From NCBI GenBank assembly GCA_003447515.1, contig DLZA01000387.1, positions 1-25,072 of the forward strand: a stretch of DNA of 25,072 nucleotides, read 5' to 3'. Position 1 is the stretch's first letter. Each line of letters opens with the position of its first letter. This stretch comes from Paracoccaceae bacterium. Lineage in GTDB: Bacteria; Pseudomonadota; Alphaproteobacteria; Rhodobacterales; Rhodobacteraceae. Positions 7,178 to 14,369 of the stretch are shown here, one piece after another. The notes below the pieces were generated by a model, which saw only the letters and a program-made list of their open reading frames with translations, was not told the DNA's origin and searched no databases. The position numbers were made by a program, and so were the translations under genes.

Positions 7178-9908
7178 TCTGAGATTCCAAGATTTTCGCA
7201 CGAAGACGCGCAGGCGTCACAGGCACCTGGCGTATCTGCACATCCGCAGCACGATTAATCGCGTTTATCAAGGCTGGTGCTGTCGGAATCAAAACATGCT
7301 CCCCAAGTCCCTTTGCACCATATGGTCCGTGGGCATCGGACTCCTCAACGATCACTGTTTCAATGGGAGGAATGTCACCAATTGTAGGGATTAAATAATC
7401 ATGCAGGTTTTCGGTTCGACCAGGAATATACTCTTCCATCAAAGCCATGCCTAAACCCTGCGCAATTCCTCCGTGCACTTGCCCTTCCACCAACATCGGG
7501 TTAATCGCTCGCCCTACATCATGGGCCGCCACCAATCGGACAGCTGTGACCGTACCAAGGCGCATATCTACATCGACAACAGCCAAGTGTGCCGCATAAC
7601 CGAATTGCGCATAGGGGACACCCTGCCCATTTTGATCCAGCGGCTTTGTCGGCGGGTCATAACTTTTTTCTGCACGCAAAACATACCCATCTTCATCAGC
7701 TGGAAGATCAGAAAGCGATATCCTGTTCAGAGCAGAACCATCAGCAACAGTAATAAAGCCGTCACCGACAGAAATTTGCGCCACAGCGCTGTCCAGATTA
7801 CACAAACGCAAAATCTCTGCACGAAGGGCTAACCCAGACAGTCGTGCTGCGTTTCCAGATACAAACGTTTGACGAGAGGCACTAGTTTTGCCTGCGTCTG
7901 GTGTCAAATCCGTGTCTGCACCAACCAATTCGATTTCATAGACATCGGCCCCAAGAGCCTCTGCAAATATCTGGGTAATAACGGTATTAGCCCCTTGCCC
8001 AATATCCATTGCCCCTTGATGCAGAACGATTTTTCCATTGGCCAACACACCCGATTTGATCGTTGACGGGTTGGGCAAGCTAGTGTTTCCACAACCATAC
8101 CAACCCGCCGCAAGACCAACACCACGACGCAACTCTTGGCTAGCCGTGTTGAAGTTTTTCATCTCATCCAAAGCTTCATTCCAATGCACACGCAGCGCCT
8201 CAAAACATGCACCTATACCGACACCTTCTTCGAAAATCTGCCCACAAACCGTTGCCATTCCATTCGTTAATGCGTTTTGAACCCTAAAATCTAATGGATC
8301 CATTTCGCATTTGGCCGCCAATTCATCAAACAAAACCTCTTGCGCGATAGCCGCCTGTGGCACACCAAATCCACGAAATGCACCACTCGGTGGACAATGC
8401 GTATGCACACCCACGGCTTCAGCACGGTAGTTTTTGAAAACATAAGGTCCGGAGGCGTGCACCGGAACACGATTGGCCACAGTAGGTCCCCAAGACGCAT
8501 ACGCACCGGTGTTAAAAATACCATCAAAACGCATACCGCAAAGATTTCCCTCCGAGTCAGCACCAATTTGCACAGTCATCTTTGCCGGATGTCTTTTAGT
8601 AGTACTCTGCATACTTTCACTTCTGGAATATGCAATCCGAACCGGACCACCCACAGCAAGCGCCGCCAACGCCAAATAGGGCTGCACTGTGATATCCAAC
8701 TTGGACCCGAACCCACCGCCAACCCCAGTTGGCACAATGCGGATTTGGCCGCGCTCCAAACCAAGGATTTCCATAAGGCTTTCCAAATCCATCACAGGCG
8801 CCTGTGTGCAAGCATGTATTTCAACACGCCCATCAACAATATCTGCAAATCCCGCTTCTGGTTCAATATAGGCGTGTTCGACAAAACCAGTTTCAAATCT
8901 GCCAGACACCACCTGTGCAGCATCATTTAGCGCCTCCGCACTGTCACCACACTCTACAAAACCCTTTATCATAACATTATTAGTTCGTCCCGAATGCAAT
9001 TCAGGCGCACCAAACTTCATCGCTTCTTCAGGAGTCCCTACATCTGGCAAGATATTCCATTCAATCGGAAAATCCGTATCTTTAAACCGAGAAATAAAAT
9101 CTGGCGTCCCAACAACTGCCGCTACAGCCTCGCCTTTGAAACGCGTCTCACCGACAGCAAAAACGGGTTGATCCGCAAAGGGAGGAATTACACCAAAACA
9201 GTTTCGTCCCTTCACATTTTTAGCTGAAAGTACGGTCAAGACACCGTCGAAAAGGTTAGAAAATCCCTCAATATCCCCAAATTTAAATGAAGCACGCGGA
9301 TACGGGGAGCGGATCACATAAACAGTTGCGACATCCATTCCTGCGATATCATCACCAAATTTTTCTATCCCTGCGACCTTTGCTGCACCATCCAAACGTT
9401 GGATAGAAGTCCCAACTTTTCCTGTGCCAGTCAGAGTTGGTCCACCACCTCTAGCAGCTTCGTTAACGGCATCTAATATTTTTCGATATCCTGTGCACCG
9501 ACACAACACACCCCCAAGCGCATCTTCCACTGTGCCTTCGCCTGATCGCATCCAAGCCACGGCAGAAACGATCATTCCTGGCGTGCAAATTCCACATTGC
9601 GCGGCGCCATGATTCTGAAATGCTGCCGCTAATGCATCTCCTTCATCAGAATTGCGCAATTGCGACACAGTTTCTACGGATCGGCCCTCAGTTTGTGCTG
9701 TGGACATCAAGCAAGCACAAACAACGTTACCATCCACCAAAACACTACACGCCCCGCAGTCGCCAGCATTACAACCAATTTTTACATCCTTAGCACCACA
9801 TTTTTCGCGTAAACTAGCAGAAAGTCTCTCTCCCGCGGCGGCTGCCACGGAAACATCCGCACCGTTTAGGTGAAACTTAATCATTGGAACATTCGCACCA
9901 TCCATCAT
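7170..9908 (-). CDS. Molybdenum hydroxylase, fused [2Fe-2S] and molybdopterin subunit (xanthine dehydrogenase family)
   Basis: This 912-residue protein fuses two modules that are often separate. Residues 8-155 hold both [2Fe-2S] clusters: C46, C51, C54 and C64 in the plant-ferredoxin-like half, then C105, C108, C136 and C138. The rest is the large Mo-binding subunit: a hammerhead domain from about 165, GGGFGSK in the cofactor region, GAFRGFG further on, MDIGQG, and GAKGLGEH near the C-terminus with Glu870 as the likely catalytic base. Such enzymes hydroxylate N-heterocycles or aldehydes next to nitrogen or carbonyl groups. The start overlaps the FAD subunit gene by four bases. With the downstream reductase, a nicotinate-type or related heterocycle is the likely substrate; the family alone does not fix it. 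Confidence 0.9.
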   Translation of the reverse strand: MMDGANVPMIKFHLNGADVSVAAAAGERLSASLREKCGAKDVKIGCNAGDCGACSVLVDGNVVCACLMSTAQTEGRSVETVSQLRNSDEGDALAAAFQNHGAAQCGICTPGMIVSAVAWMRSGEGTVEDALGGVLCRCTGYRKILDAVNEAARGGGPTLTGTGKVGTSIQRLDGAAKVAGIEKFGDDIAGMDVATVYVIRSPYPRASFKFGDIEGFSNLFDGVLTVLSAKNVKGRNCFGVIPPFADQPVFAVGETRFKGEAVAAVVGTPDFISRFKDTDFPIEWNILPDVGTPEEAMKFGAPELHSGRTNNVMIKGFVECGDSAEALNDAAQVVSGRFETGFVEHAYIEPEAGFADIVDGRVEIHACTQAPVMDLESLMEILGLERGQIRIVPTGVGGGFGSKLDITVQPYLALAALAVGGPVRIAYSRSESMQSTTKRHPAKMTVQIGADSEGNLCGMRFDGIFNTGAYASWGPTVANRVPVHASGPYVFKNYRAEAVGVHTHCPPSGAFRGFGVPQAAIAQEVLFDELAAKCEMDPLDFRVQNALTNGMATVCGQIFEEGVGIGACFEALRVHWNEALDEMKNFNTASQELRRGVGLAAGWYGCGNTSLPNPSTIKSGVLANGKIVLHQGAMDIGQGANTVITQIFAEALGADVYEIELVGADTDLTPDAGKTSASRQTFVSGNAARLSGLALRAEILRLCNLDSAVAQISVGDGFITVADGSALNRISLSDLPADEDGYVLRAEKSYDPPTKPLDQNGQGVPYAQFGYAAHLAVVDVDMRLGTVTAVRLVAAHDVGRAINPMLVEGQVHGGIAQGLGMALMEEYIPGRTENLHDYLIPTIGDIPPIETVIVEESDAHGPYGAKGLGEHVLIPTAPALINAINRAADVQIRQVPVTPARLRAKILESQND

Positions 9909-10726
9909 GCAGTCTCTAAAGCGGCTTGCAACGCTCTTTCAATCAAAGGAACCACCACATCCAGGCGGTAATCTGAAGATCCACGCACATCATCAATCGG
10001 AGATAAAGTGCTCAAGTGTTGAGATTTTACAATTCCTGATATGTCGCGCGCACCAAATAAATCCGCTTCCAGCCCAGTTAGACGCGTTGCAACGGGCGAA
10101 CAGGCCCCCACGGCAACACGCGCCTCGGCTATGGCTCCATTTTCGACACGCAAGAGAACCGCTACCATTGCAATGGAAATTACAAGGTATTTTCGGCTGC
10201 CAAGCTTACTAAACCGCGATACCACTCCATCTACCGCAGGAATATGGATTGCTGAGACAATTTCCCCAGAACTCAAATCCGTGCTCCGAGGGCCCTTTAA
10301 AAAATTTTTCAACGGTATTTTGCGGACACCCCGTAAGCCAATAATTTCAATCTCTGCATCAAGTGTAAGCAATGGTGGCACACCATCTGCAGCTGGGCTC
10401 GCATTGCACAGGTTTCCTGCCACTGTCCCTAAATTTTGAATTTGCAGCGATCCGACTTCACGGGCGGCCGCCTTCAGTCCATCAAACGCTGGTGGAAGAT
10501 CTGCTTTGATTACGTCCGTCCACGATGTCATCGCACCGATACGCCACCCCGTTTCAGTGCGTTCAATCCCAGATATCTCTGGAACACGGCTGATATCAAG
10601 AATGGGAAAATCTGGCAAAACATCGCCATGACTTGGATAAAAATCGGTCCCACCAGCAAGAACTTGGACACCATTGTTTTGCGCATCACGCACGGCTTCA
10701 CTTAATGTCAAAGGCTGAAAATACAT
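9905..10726 (-). CDS. FAD-binding medium subunit of the molybdenum hydroxylase (CoxM/CutM type)
   Basis: A 273-residue FAD subunit of the CO-dehydrogenase/xanthine-dehydrogenase medium-chain family. It shows the two family flavin motifs: AGGTD at residues 24-28 and GTVAGN at 100-105 (followed by LCNASPAAD). It would pass electrons from the fused [2Fe-2S]/Mo protein encoded immediately downstream to NAD or another acceptor. A GTG at 10729 is directly in front of the chosen ATG; neither has a strong ribosome-binding site. It is the first gene of the operon, about 30 bases behind a plausible promoter. There is no sign of truncation. Confidence 0.88.
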   Translation of the reverse strand: MYFQPLTLSEAVRDAQNNGVQVLAGGTDFYPSHGDVLPDFPILDISRVPEISGIERTETGWRIGAMTSWTDVIKADLPPAFDGLKAAAREVGSLQIQNLGTVAGNLCNASPAADGVPPLLTLDAEIEIIGLRGVRKIPLKNFLKGPRSTDLSSGEIVSAIHIPAVDGVVSRFSKLGSRKYLVISIAMVAVLLRVENGAIAEARVAVGACSPVATRLTGLEADLFGARDISGIVKSQHLSTLSPIDDVRGSSDYRLDVVVPLIERALQAALETA

Positions 10727-10757
10727 CACGTCTCTGATAGTTGGTTGTCATATACAA

Positions 10758-10787
10758 ATACAAGCGTCAAAGCATTTAGGCTGTCAA
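10758..10787 (-). promoter_or_regulatory. Candidate promoter of the heterocycle operon
   Basis: On the minus strand TTGACA (10787-10782) matches a -35 box perfectly. A weak TTGTAT follows after 18 bases as a possible -10. The start codon of the first gene lies about 30 bases downstream, giving a short leader. The -35 is good and the -10 poor, as might suit a regulated promoter. Confidence 0.35.
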
Positions 10788-10805
10788 CAGAATTCATGTG
10801 TATAC

Positions 10806-10831
10806 TAACAAATATTAGAACGTTAACAAAT
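10806..10831. repeat. Direct repeat TAACAAAT x2 upstream of the operon promoter
   Basis: TAACAAAT occurs at 10806-10813 and again at 10824-10831, 18 bases start to start. The second copy is preceded by AACGTTAAC, which contains overlapping palindromes. It lies just upstream of the candidate -35 of the operon and could be an activator or repressor site, for example for the MarR protein. This is pattern evidence only in an AT-rich stretch. Confidence 0.25.
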
Positions 10832-11022
10832 GGTTTATCATGATCAAAAATCCATGCAAATCATTCCAATGAAACCATTCGTCGCATGTGCTCCATCTCA
10901 TTTTTTGCTGTTATCTTTTTTAGCTGCTGTTGCATTCTATGGATATTGTTAAACTATAATACAGGCATTCTAAGCAAATAAGCCATTCATTCCTTAAAAA
11001 ATTCTGTACCGTCGGCAGTTCT

Positions 11023-12039
11023 TTATCCTTCAGAAACACCCGCTTCAGCAAAGGTTGCCATACCCGAGTGACATGCAAGAGCTGCTTTCATAATTCCAAT
11101 TGCTAGAGCACCACCAGAGCCTTCACCGAGACGCAAATTAAGCGATAAAATTGGTTCTTTCCCTAGGGCTTGCAGTGCAGTGGTATGAGCGGATTCTTGG
11201 GATTGGTGCCCCGCAACTGCATGATCGAGCGCACCCTCACAGACCAAAGCCAGACAGGCAACAGCAGCTGTACAAATAAAGCCGTCAATAACAACAGGGA
11301 TCCCATAAAATCGCGCTGCAGCGACTGCACCAGCCATTGCTGCTACTTCTCGCCCACCAAGGCACCGCAGTGCTTGTAGCCCATTTTTCGCAGCCTCTGG
11401 ATTTGCAGCTAAACCTTCGCGCACCACTTGTGCCTTAAGCAACAAACCTGCATCGTCCACACCCGTGCCACGGCCGACCCAATCCTCTGCCTCGCCATCA
11501 AATAAGGCATGACAAATGGCCGCTGCAGACGTTGTATTACCGATGCCCATCTCACCCGTCACCAACAAATCTGCATTGGGATTAACTGCTTCCCAGCCGA
11601 CCACCAATGCAGCTACAACTTCTGTTTCACTCATAGCAGCACCTACCGTAAAATCTGCCGTTGGATTTTCCAGTTCCAATGCAATTACATCTAACTCTGC
11701 ACCAAAGGTTTGGCACAGCTGATTAATCGCGGCGCCTCCACGTTGAAAATTCAGCACCATTTGTTCGGTCACCTCCGCTGGAAACGCCGAAACACCAAGT
11801 GTGGCAACTCCATGGTTTCCTGCAAACACAACGACTTGGGGCGCATCGATCTTTGGGGCAGCTTCACCACGCCACCCCGCATACCAAATAGCCAAGCTTT
11901 CTAGCCGGCCAAGCGCACCGGGCGGTTTTGTTAATTGACCGTTGCGAGCCTCTGCTTCGCCCAGTGCTTTAAGATCTGGCCCCCCAGCAGACTTTAAAAT
12001 CTCTTCGAATTCAAGCAGGTTAGAAAACGGTCGTGTCAT
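11023..12039 (-). CDS. cobT: Nicotinate-nucleotide--dimethylbenzimidazole phosphoribosyltransferase
   Basis: A 338-residue CobT, the usual family length. It joins dimethylbenzimidazole to nicotinate mononucleotide, giving alpha-ribazole phosphate and free nicotinate, in assembly of the lower cobalamin ligand. Clear motifs are TKPPGALGRLE at 37-47, FAGNHGV at 72-78, TGEMGIGNTT at 161-170 and the C-terminal LGEGSGG with catalytic Glu at about 306. The reading frame is open upstream to 12219, but that 60-residue extension overlaps the divergent cobS start and has no family similarity. The ATG at 12039 has GGAG nine bases upstream, while GGAG abuts the ATG at 12048 too closely. It is divergent from cobS, with 122 bases between. 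Confidence 0.95.
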   Translation of the reverse strand: MTRPFSNLLEFEEILKSAGGPDLKALGEAEARNGQLTKPPGALGRLESLAIWYAGWRGEAAPKIDAPQVVVFAGNHGVATLGVSAFPAEVTEQMVLNFQRGGAAINQLCQTFGAELDVIALELENPTADFTVGAAMSETEVVAALVVGWEAVNPNADLLVTGEMGIGNTTSAAAICHALFDGEAEDWVGRGTGVDDAGLLLKAQVVREGLAANPEAAKNGLQALRCLGGREVAAMAGAVAAARFYGIPVVIDGFICTAAVACLALVCEGALDHAVAGHQSQESAHTTALQALGKEPILSLNLRLGEGSGGALAIGIMKAALACHSGMATFAEAGVSEG

Positions 12040-12055
12040 ATCATTCATCTCCAAT

Positions 12056-12078
12056 TCTGCGCCGAACGATTGCGCAGA
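12056..12078. repeat. Perfect inverted repeat in the cobT leader
   Basis: TCTGCGC (12056-12062) and GCGCAGA (12072-12078) form a perfect 7-bp GC-rich stem with a 9-base loop. The hairpin sits about four bases upstream of the cobT ribosome-binding site (GGAG, 12052-12049 on the minus strand) and within the cobT/cobS divergent spacer. It may influence cobT translation or act as a protein site. No B12-box typical of a cobalamin riboswitch is visible in this short spacer. Confidence 0.4.
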
Positions 12079-12161
12079 TACGTCATTGTTTACACGAAAC
12101 TTTAGCCTTAAATTCAATACAGGAAAATCAGATTCGCGAAAGCTTAAGGCATAAGAACGAC

Positions 12162-12932
12162 ATGCAGGATAACTGGCTGATAAAACTCGACCTTCGGCTC
12201 GGTGACATTCCAACTGCATTTACCTTGTTAACCAGGCTTCCCCTACCTGTGGATCACGCCAAAACTGGTGAGCGGGCAGCTAAAGCCGCTTGGGCCTATC
12301 CACTTGTGGGTGCTGTTGCCGGTCTTTTTGCTGGAGTAATAGCGTTTACACTTTCAAGCGTCGGTGTGCTATCAGACATTGCCGCTGCAATCGCAATTGG
12401 CGCCTTAATGCTTTTCACAGGCGCATTACATGAAGACGGCCTATCAGACTGCGCTGATGGACTAGGTGGTGGAAAGACGGTCAAACACCGTTTAGAAATA
12501 ATGAAAGATAGCCGCATTGGCGCTTTTGGAGCAGCTGCCCTTTGCGCAGCGATTCTTGCCAGATGGTCTGGCTATAACGCTTTGATCACTGTTGATTGGG
12601 TCTGGGCATTTATAGCAGTTGGTGCTGCATCACGCTTACCTATGGTACTGGTCATGTACGTAATGCCACTGGCTCGACCGAACGGCATGGCGGCCGCCGT
12701 GGGTCAGGTCACTACCCCTAACGCAATCGTTGCAACCCTACTCACGCTAATTTTGTGCTTGGCTTGTGTCGGCCAACTCGCCCTTGTCGCAATCTCCATC
12801 GCGATCATCGTCTGCTTGCCGCTCTGCTATCTCGCTTCACGGCGGATTAAGGGTTACACAGGCGATATACTTGGGGGTTGCCAACAAATTAGCGAAATCG
12901 CGGCGCTTGCTACGCTGACTACGATCCTTTGA
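12162..12932 (+). CDS. cobS: Adenosylcobinamide-GDP ribazoletransferase
   Basis: A 256-residue polytopic inner-membrane protein, typical for CobS, which joins adenosylcobinamide-GDP to alpha-ribazole (phosphate) in the last step of cobalamin assembly. The family signature is present as HEDGLSDCADGLGGG around residues 90-104, followed by RLEIMKDSRIGAFG. Hydrophobic segments recur at about 46-66, 70-88 and through the C-terminal half. The frame is open back to 12033, but that extension runs antisense through the cobT start; the ATG at 12162 begins directly before the conserved region (a weak AAGG lies about 13 bases upstream). It ends one base before the convergent aminotransferase gene. Confidence 0.93.
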   Translation: MQDNWLIKLDLRLGDIPTAFTLLTRLPLPVDHAKTGERAAKAAWAYPLVGAVAGLFAGVIAFTLSSVGVLSDIAAAIAIGALMLFTGALHEDGLSDCADGLGGGKTVKHRLEIMKDSRIGAFGAAALCAAILARWSGYNALITVDWVWAFIAVGAASRLPMVLVMYVMPLARPNGMAAAVGQVTTPNAIVATLLTLILCLACVGQLALVAISIAIIVCLPLCYLASRRIKGYTGDILGGCQQISEIAALATLTTIL

Positions 12933-12933
12933 C

Positions 12934-14043
12934 TCATGCCTTCGAAGCCGCGTCAAGCGCCATTGGAAATTGCAGCTCAAAAAAAGATAGATCTACTTTC
13001 TGACCAACTGATAAGCGGATACACCTGTTTTGCGGCTCCACAAACGGCATTCGCACAAAAATATCCCGCTCAATCAACTGATCCAAAACTGCTTTAGCAA
13101 AAGCTCCATCTTGGCCACAATCAATCGCCACAAAATTCGTCGCTGACGGCACTACTGATAAGCCTTGCTCGTTGGCGATCAGCTCAATTCGTTTGCGTCC
13201 CAGTTCTACAGATAAAACAGTATTACGCAGATGCTCCTGATCCTTTAGCGCCACCAGCGCGCCCGCTTGGCTGATGCGACACATGCCGAAATGGTTACGA
13301 ATTTTGTTGAACCCATTAATTACTTCTTTTTGTCCCATGGCATATCCTACGCGGGCACCCGCCATGCCGTATGCTTTTGAAAATGTCCGCATTCGGATCA
13401 CACGACGGTCATCTACATTCAAAGCAGGCGCAGTCCCTTTTGGGGCAAACTCAATGTAAGCCTCATCCAAAATGAGTAGGCAGTCGTCTGGTACTGCATC
13501 AATCGCAGTTTTGATCACATCTTCCGGATGAACCGTACCCATCGGGTTGTCCGGGTTCGCCAAATAGATTAGCCGAGCCCCAACCTCCACCGCCTTTTCC
13601 ATGATCGCGACAGGGTCTTCGTAGTCACCATTATAGGGCACTGTTACCAAATCTCCGCCATATCCAGAAACATGGAAATTGAATGTTGGATATGCCCCAA
13701 GTGAGGTCACAACTTTTACCCCAGGCTCCACTATCATACGGCACAAATAGCCAAGCAATCCGTCAATCCCTTCGCCCACAACGATGTTGTCTGTGTCTAC
13801 TTGATGATGCACCGCCAAAGCTTGTTTGAGGTCAAAATTTTCAGGATCTCCGTACTTCCAGACATCCGCCGCTGCATCAGCCATTGCAGCAATAGCCATA
13901 GGACTTGGTCCAAATACGTTCTCGTTAGCGCCAAGCCGCGATGAAAACCCACGTCCCCGTGCACGTTCTTGTGTTTCAGGGCCCACAAAAGGCACTGTTG
14001 CGGGCAAACTCGTCACCAAATCCGTGTAAATTGGCCCGCTCAT
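12934..14043 (-). CDS. PLP-dependent aminotransferase, histidinol-phosphate aminotransferase-like
   Basis: A 369-residue fold-type I aminotransferase of the HisC/CobD-like class. Signature residues are LGANENVFGPSP near 38-48, ANPDNPMGT near 162-170 (Asn binding PLP), DEAYIEF near 193-199 and FSKAYGMAGARVGY with the Schiff-base lysine at about 223. The ATG at 14043 follows AGGGGG by seven bases; a GTG one codon earlier is less likely. It converges on cobS with only one base between the stops, and lies downstream of valS on the same strand. HisC, an aromatic aminotransferase, or the CobC/CobD threonine-phosphate decarboxylase are all related; the cob neighbours make the last worth testing, but the sequence reads more like HisC. 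Confidence 0.8.
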   Translation of the reverse strand: MSGPIYTDLVTSLPATVPFVGPETQERARGRGFSSRLGANENVFGPSPMAIAAMADAAADVWKYGDPENFDLKQALAVHHQVDTDNIVVGEGIDGLLGYLCRMIVEPGVKVVTSLGAYPTFNFHVSGYGGDLVTVPYNGDYEDPVAIMEKAVEVGARLIYLANPDNPMGTVHPEDVIKTAIDAVPDDCLLILDEAYIEFAPKGTAPALNVDDRRVIRMRTFSKAYGMAGARVGYAMGQKEVINGFNKIRNHFGMCRISQAGALVALKDQEHLRNTVLSVELGRKRIELIANEQGLSVVPSATNFVAIDCGQDGAFAKAVLDQLIERDIFVRMPFVEPQNRCIRLSVGQKVDLSFFELQFPMALDAASKA

Positions 14044-14369
14044 CACAAAACCCCCTATAATTTAATTAATGGACTTTCAACACCATCTAAACCACGCCTT
14101 CAAGGCCTCAAACACGTCTTTGGTCCCGACCTATTTACCAATAGCAAGAAAACCCTTATCGCGCACTTCTTGAACATCAACCCGAAAAGCAGTCAATCTT
14201 TTGGTGCTATAATTCACAAAATGCAGCACGCATATAACATTCTAAAGCTCGGCTACGACAAAGGTCAGGGCGAGCCTTGGCCACATCGACAAATTGGCTG
14301 ATGCTAATTTTGTACGCACCGATTAAGCTTCAGAAATACGCACATCGAACCAGGACGTTAGCTGGGTTT
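14044..14369. other. Spacer between valS and the aminotransferase gene, no gene seen
   Basis: About 325 bases with no ORF I would support on either strand. A plus-strand frame through 13969-14301 is mostly antisense to the aminotransferase start and has no recognisable family. The right end contains AACCCAG and CTGGTT, which could form a bulged hairpin after the valS stop, but no U-tract follows. Close to the aminotransferase start the sequence is AT-rich (TATAATTTAATTAAT) and may hold its promoter. Confidence 0.5.

Noticed and set aside
8340..8930. 196-codon plus-strand frame
   Set aside because: It lies wholly antisense within the molybdenum hydroxylase gene and its composition (Arg/His/Thr-rich) is that of a reverse-frame artefact.
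10895..10935. Possible intrinsic terminator after cobT (T-rich run with repeated GCTG/TGTT)
   Set aside because: The repeats are direct (AACAGCA twice on the minus strand), not inverted, and the T-run is on the wrong strand for cobT.
10955..10960. Plus-strand TATAAT as a promoter
   Set aside because: No -35 box at suitable spacing and no plus-strand gene downstream; it would run into the 3' end of cobT.
12033..12161. N-terminal extension of cobS (43 residues)
   Set aside because: It overlaps the beginning of cobT on the other strand; the conserved protein begins at 12162 and reaches the usual family length from there.
12040..12219. N-terminal extension of cobT (60 residues)
   Set aside because: It is antisense to the cobS start, has no family similarity, and a good ribosome-binding site precedes the ATG at 12039.
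13969..14301. 110-codon plus-strand frame between the aminotransferase and valS
   Set aside because: It starts inside the aminotransferase gene antisense, has no ribosome-binding site and no family resemblance; I could not support it even as a remnant.
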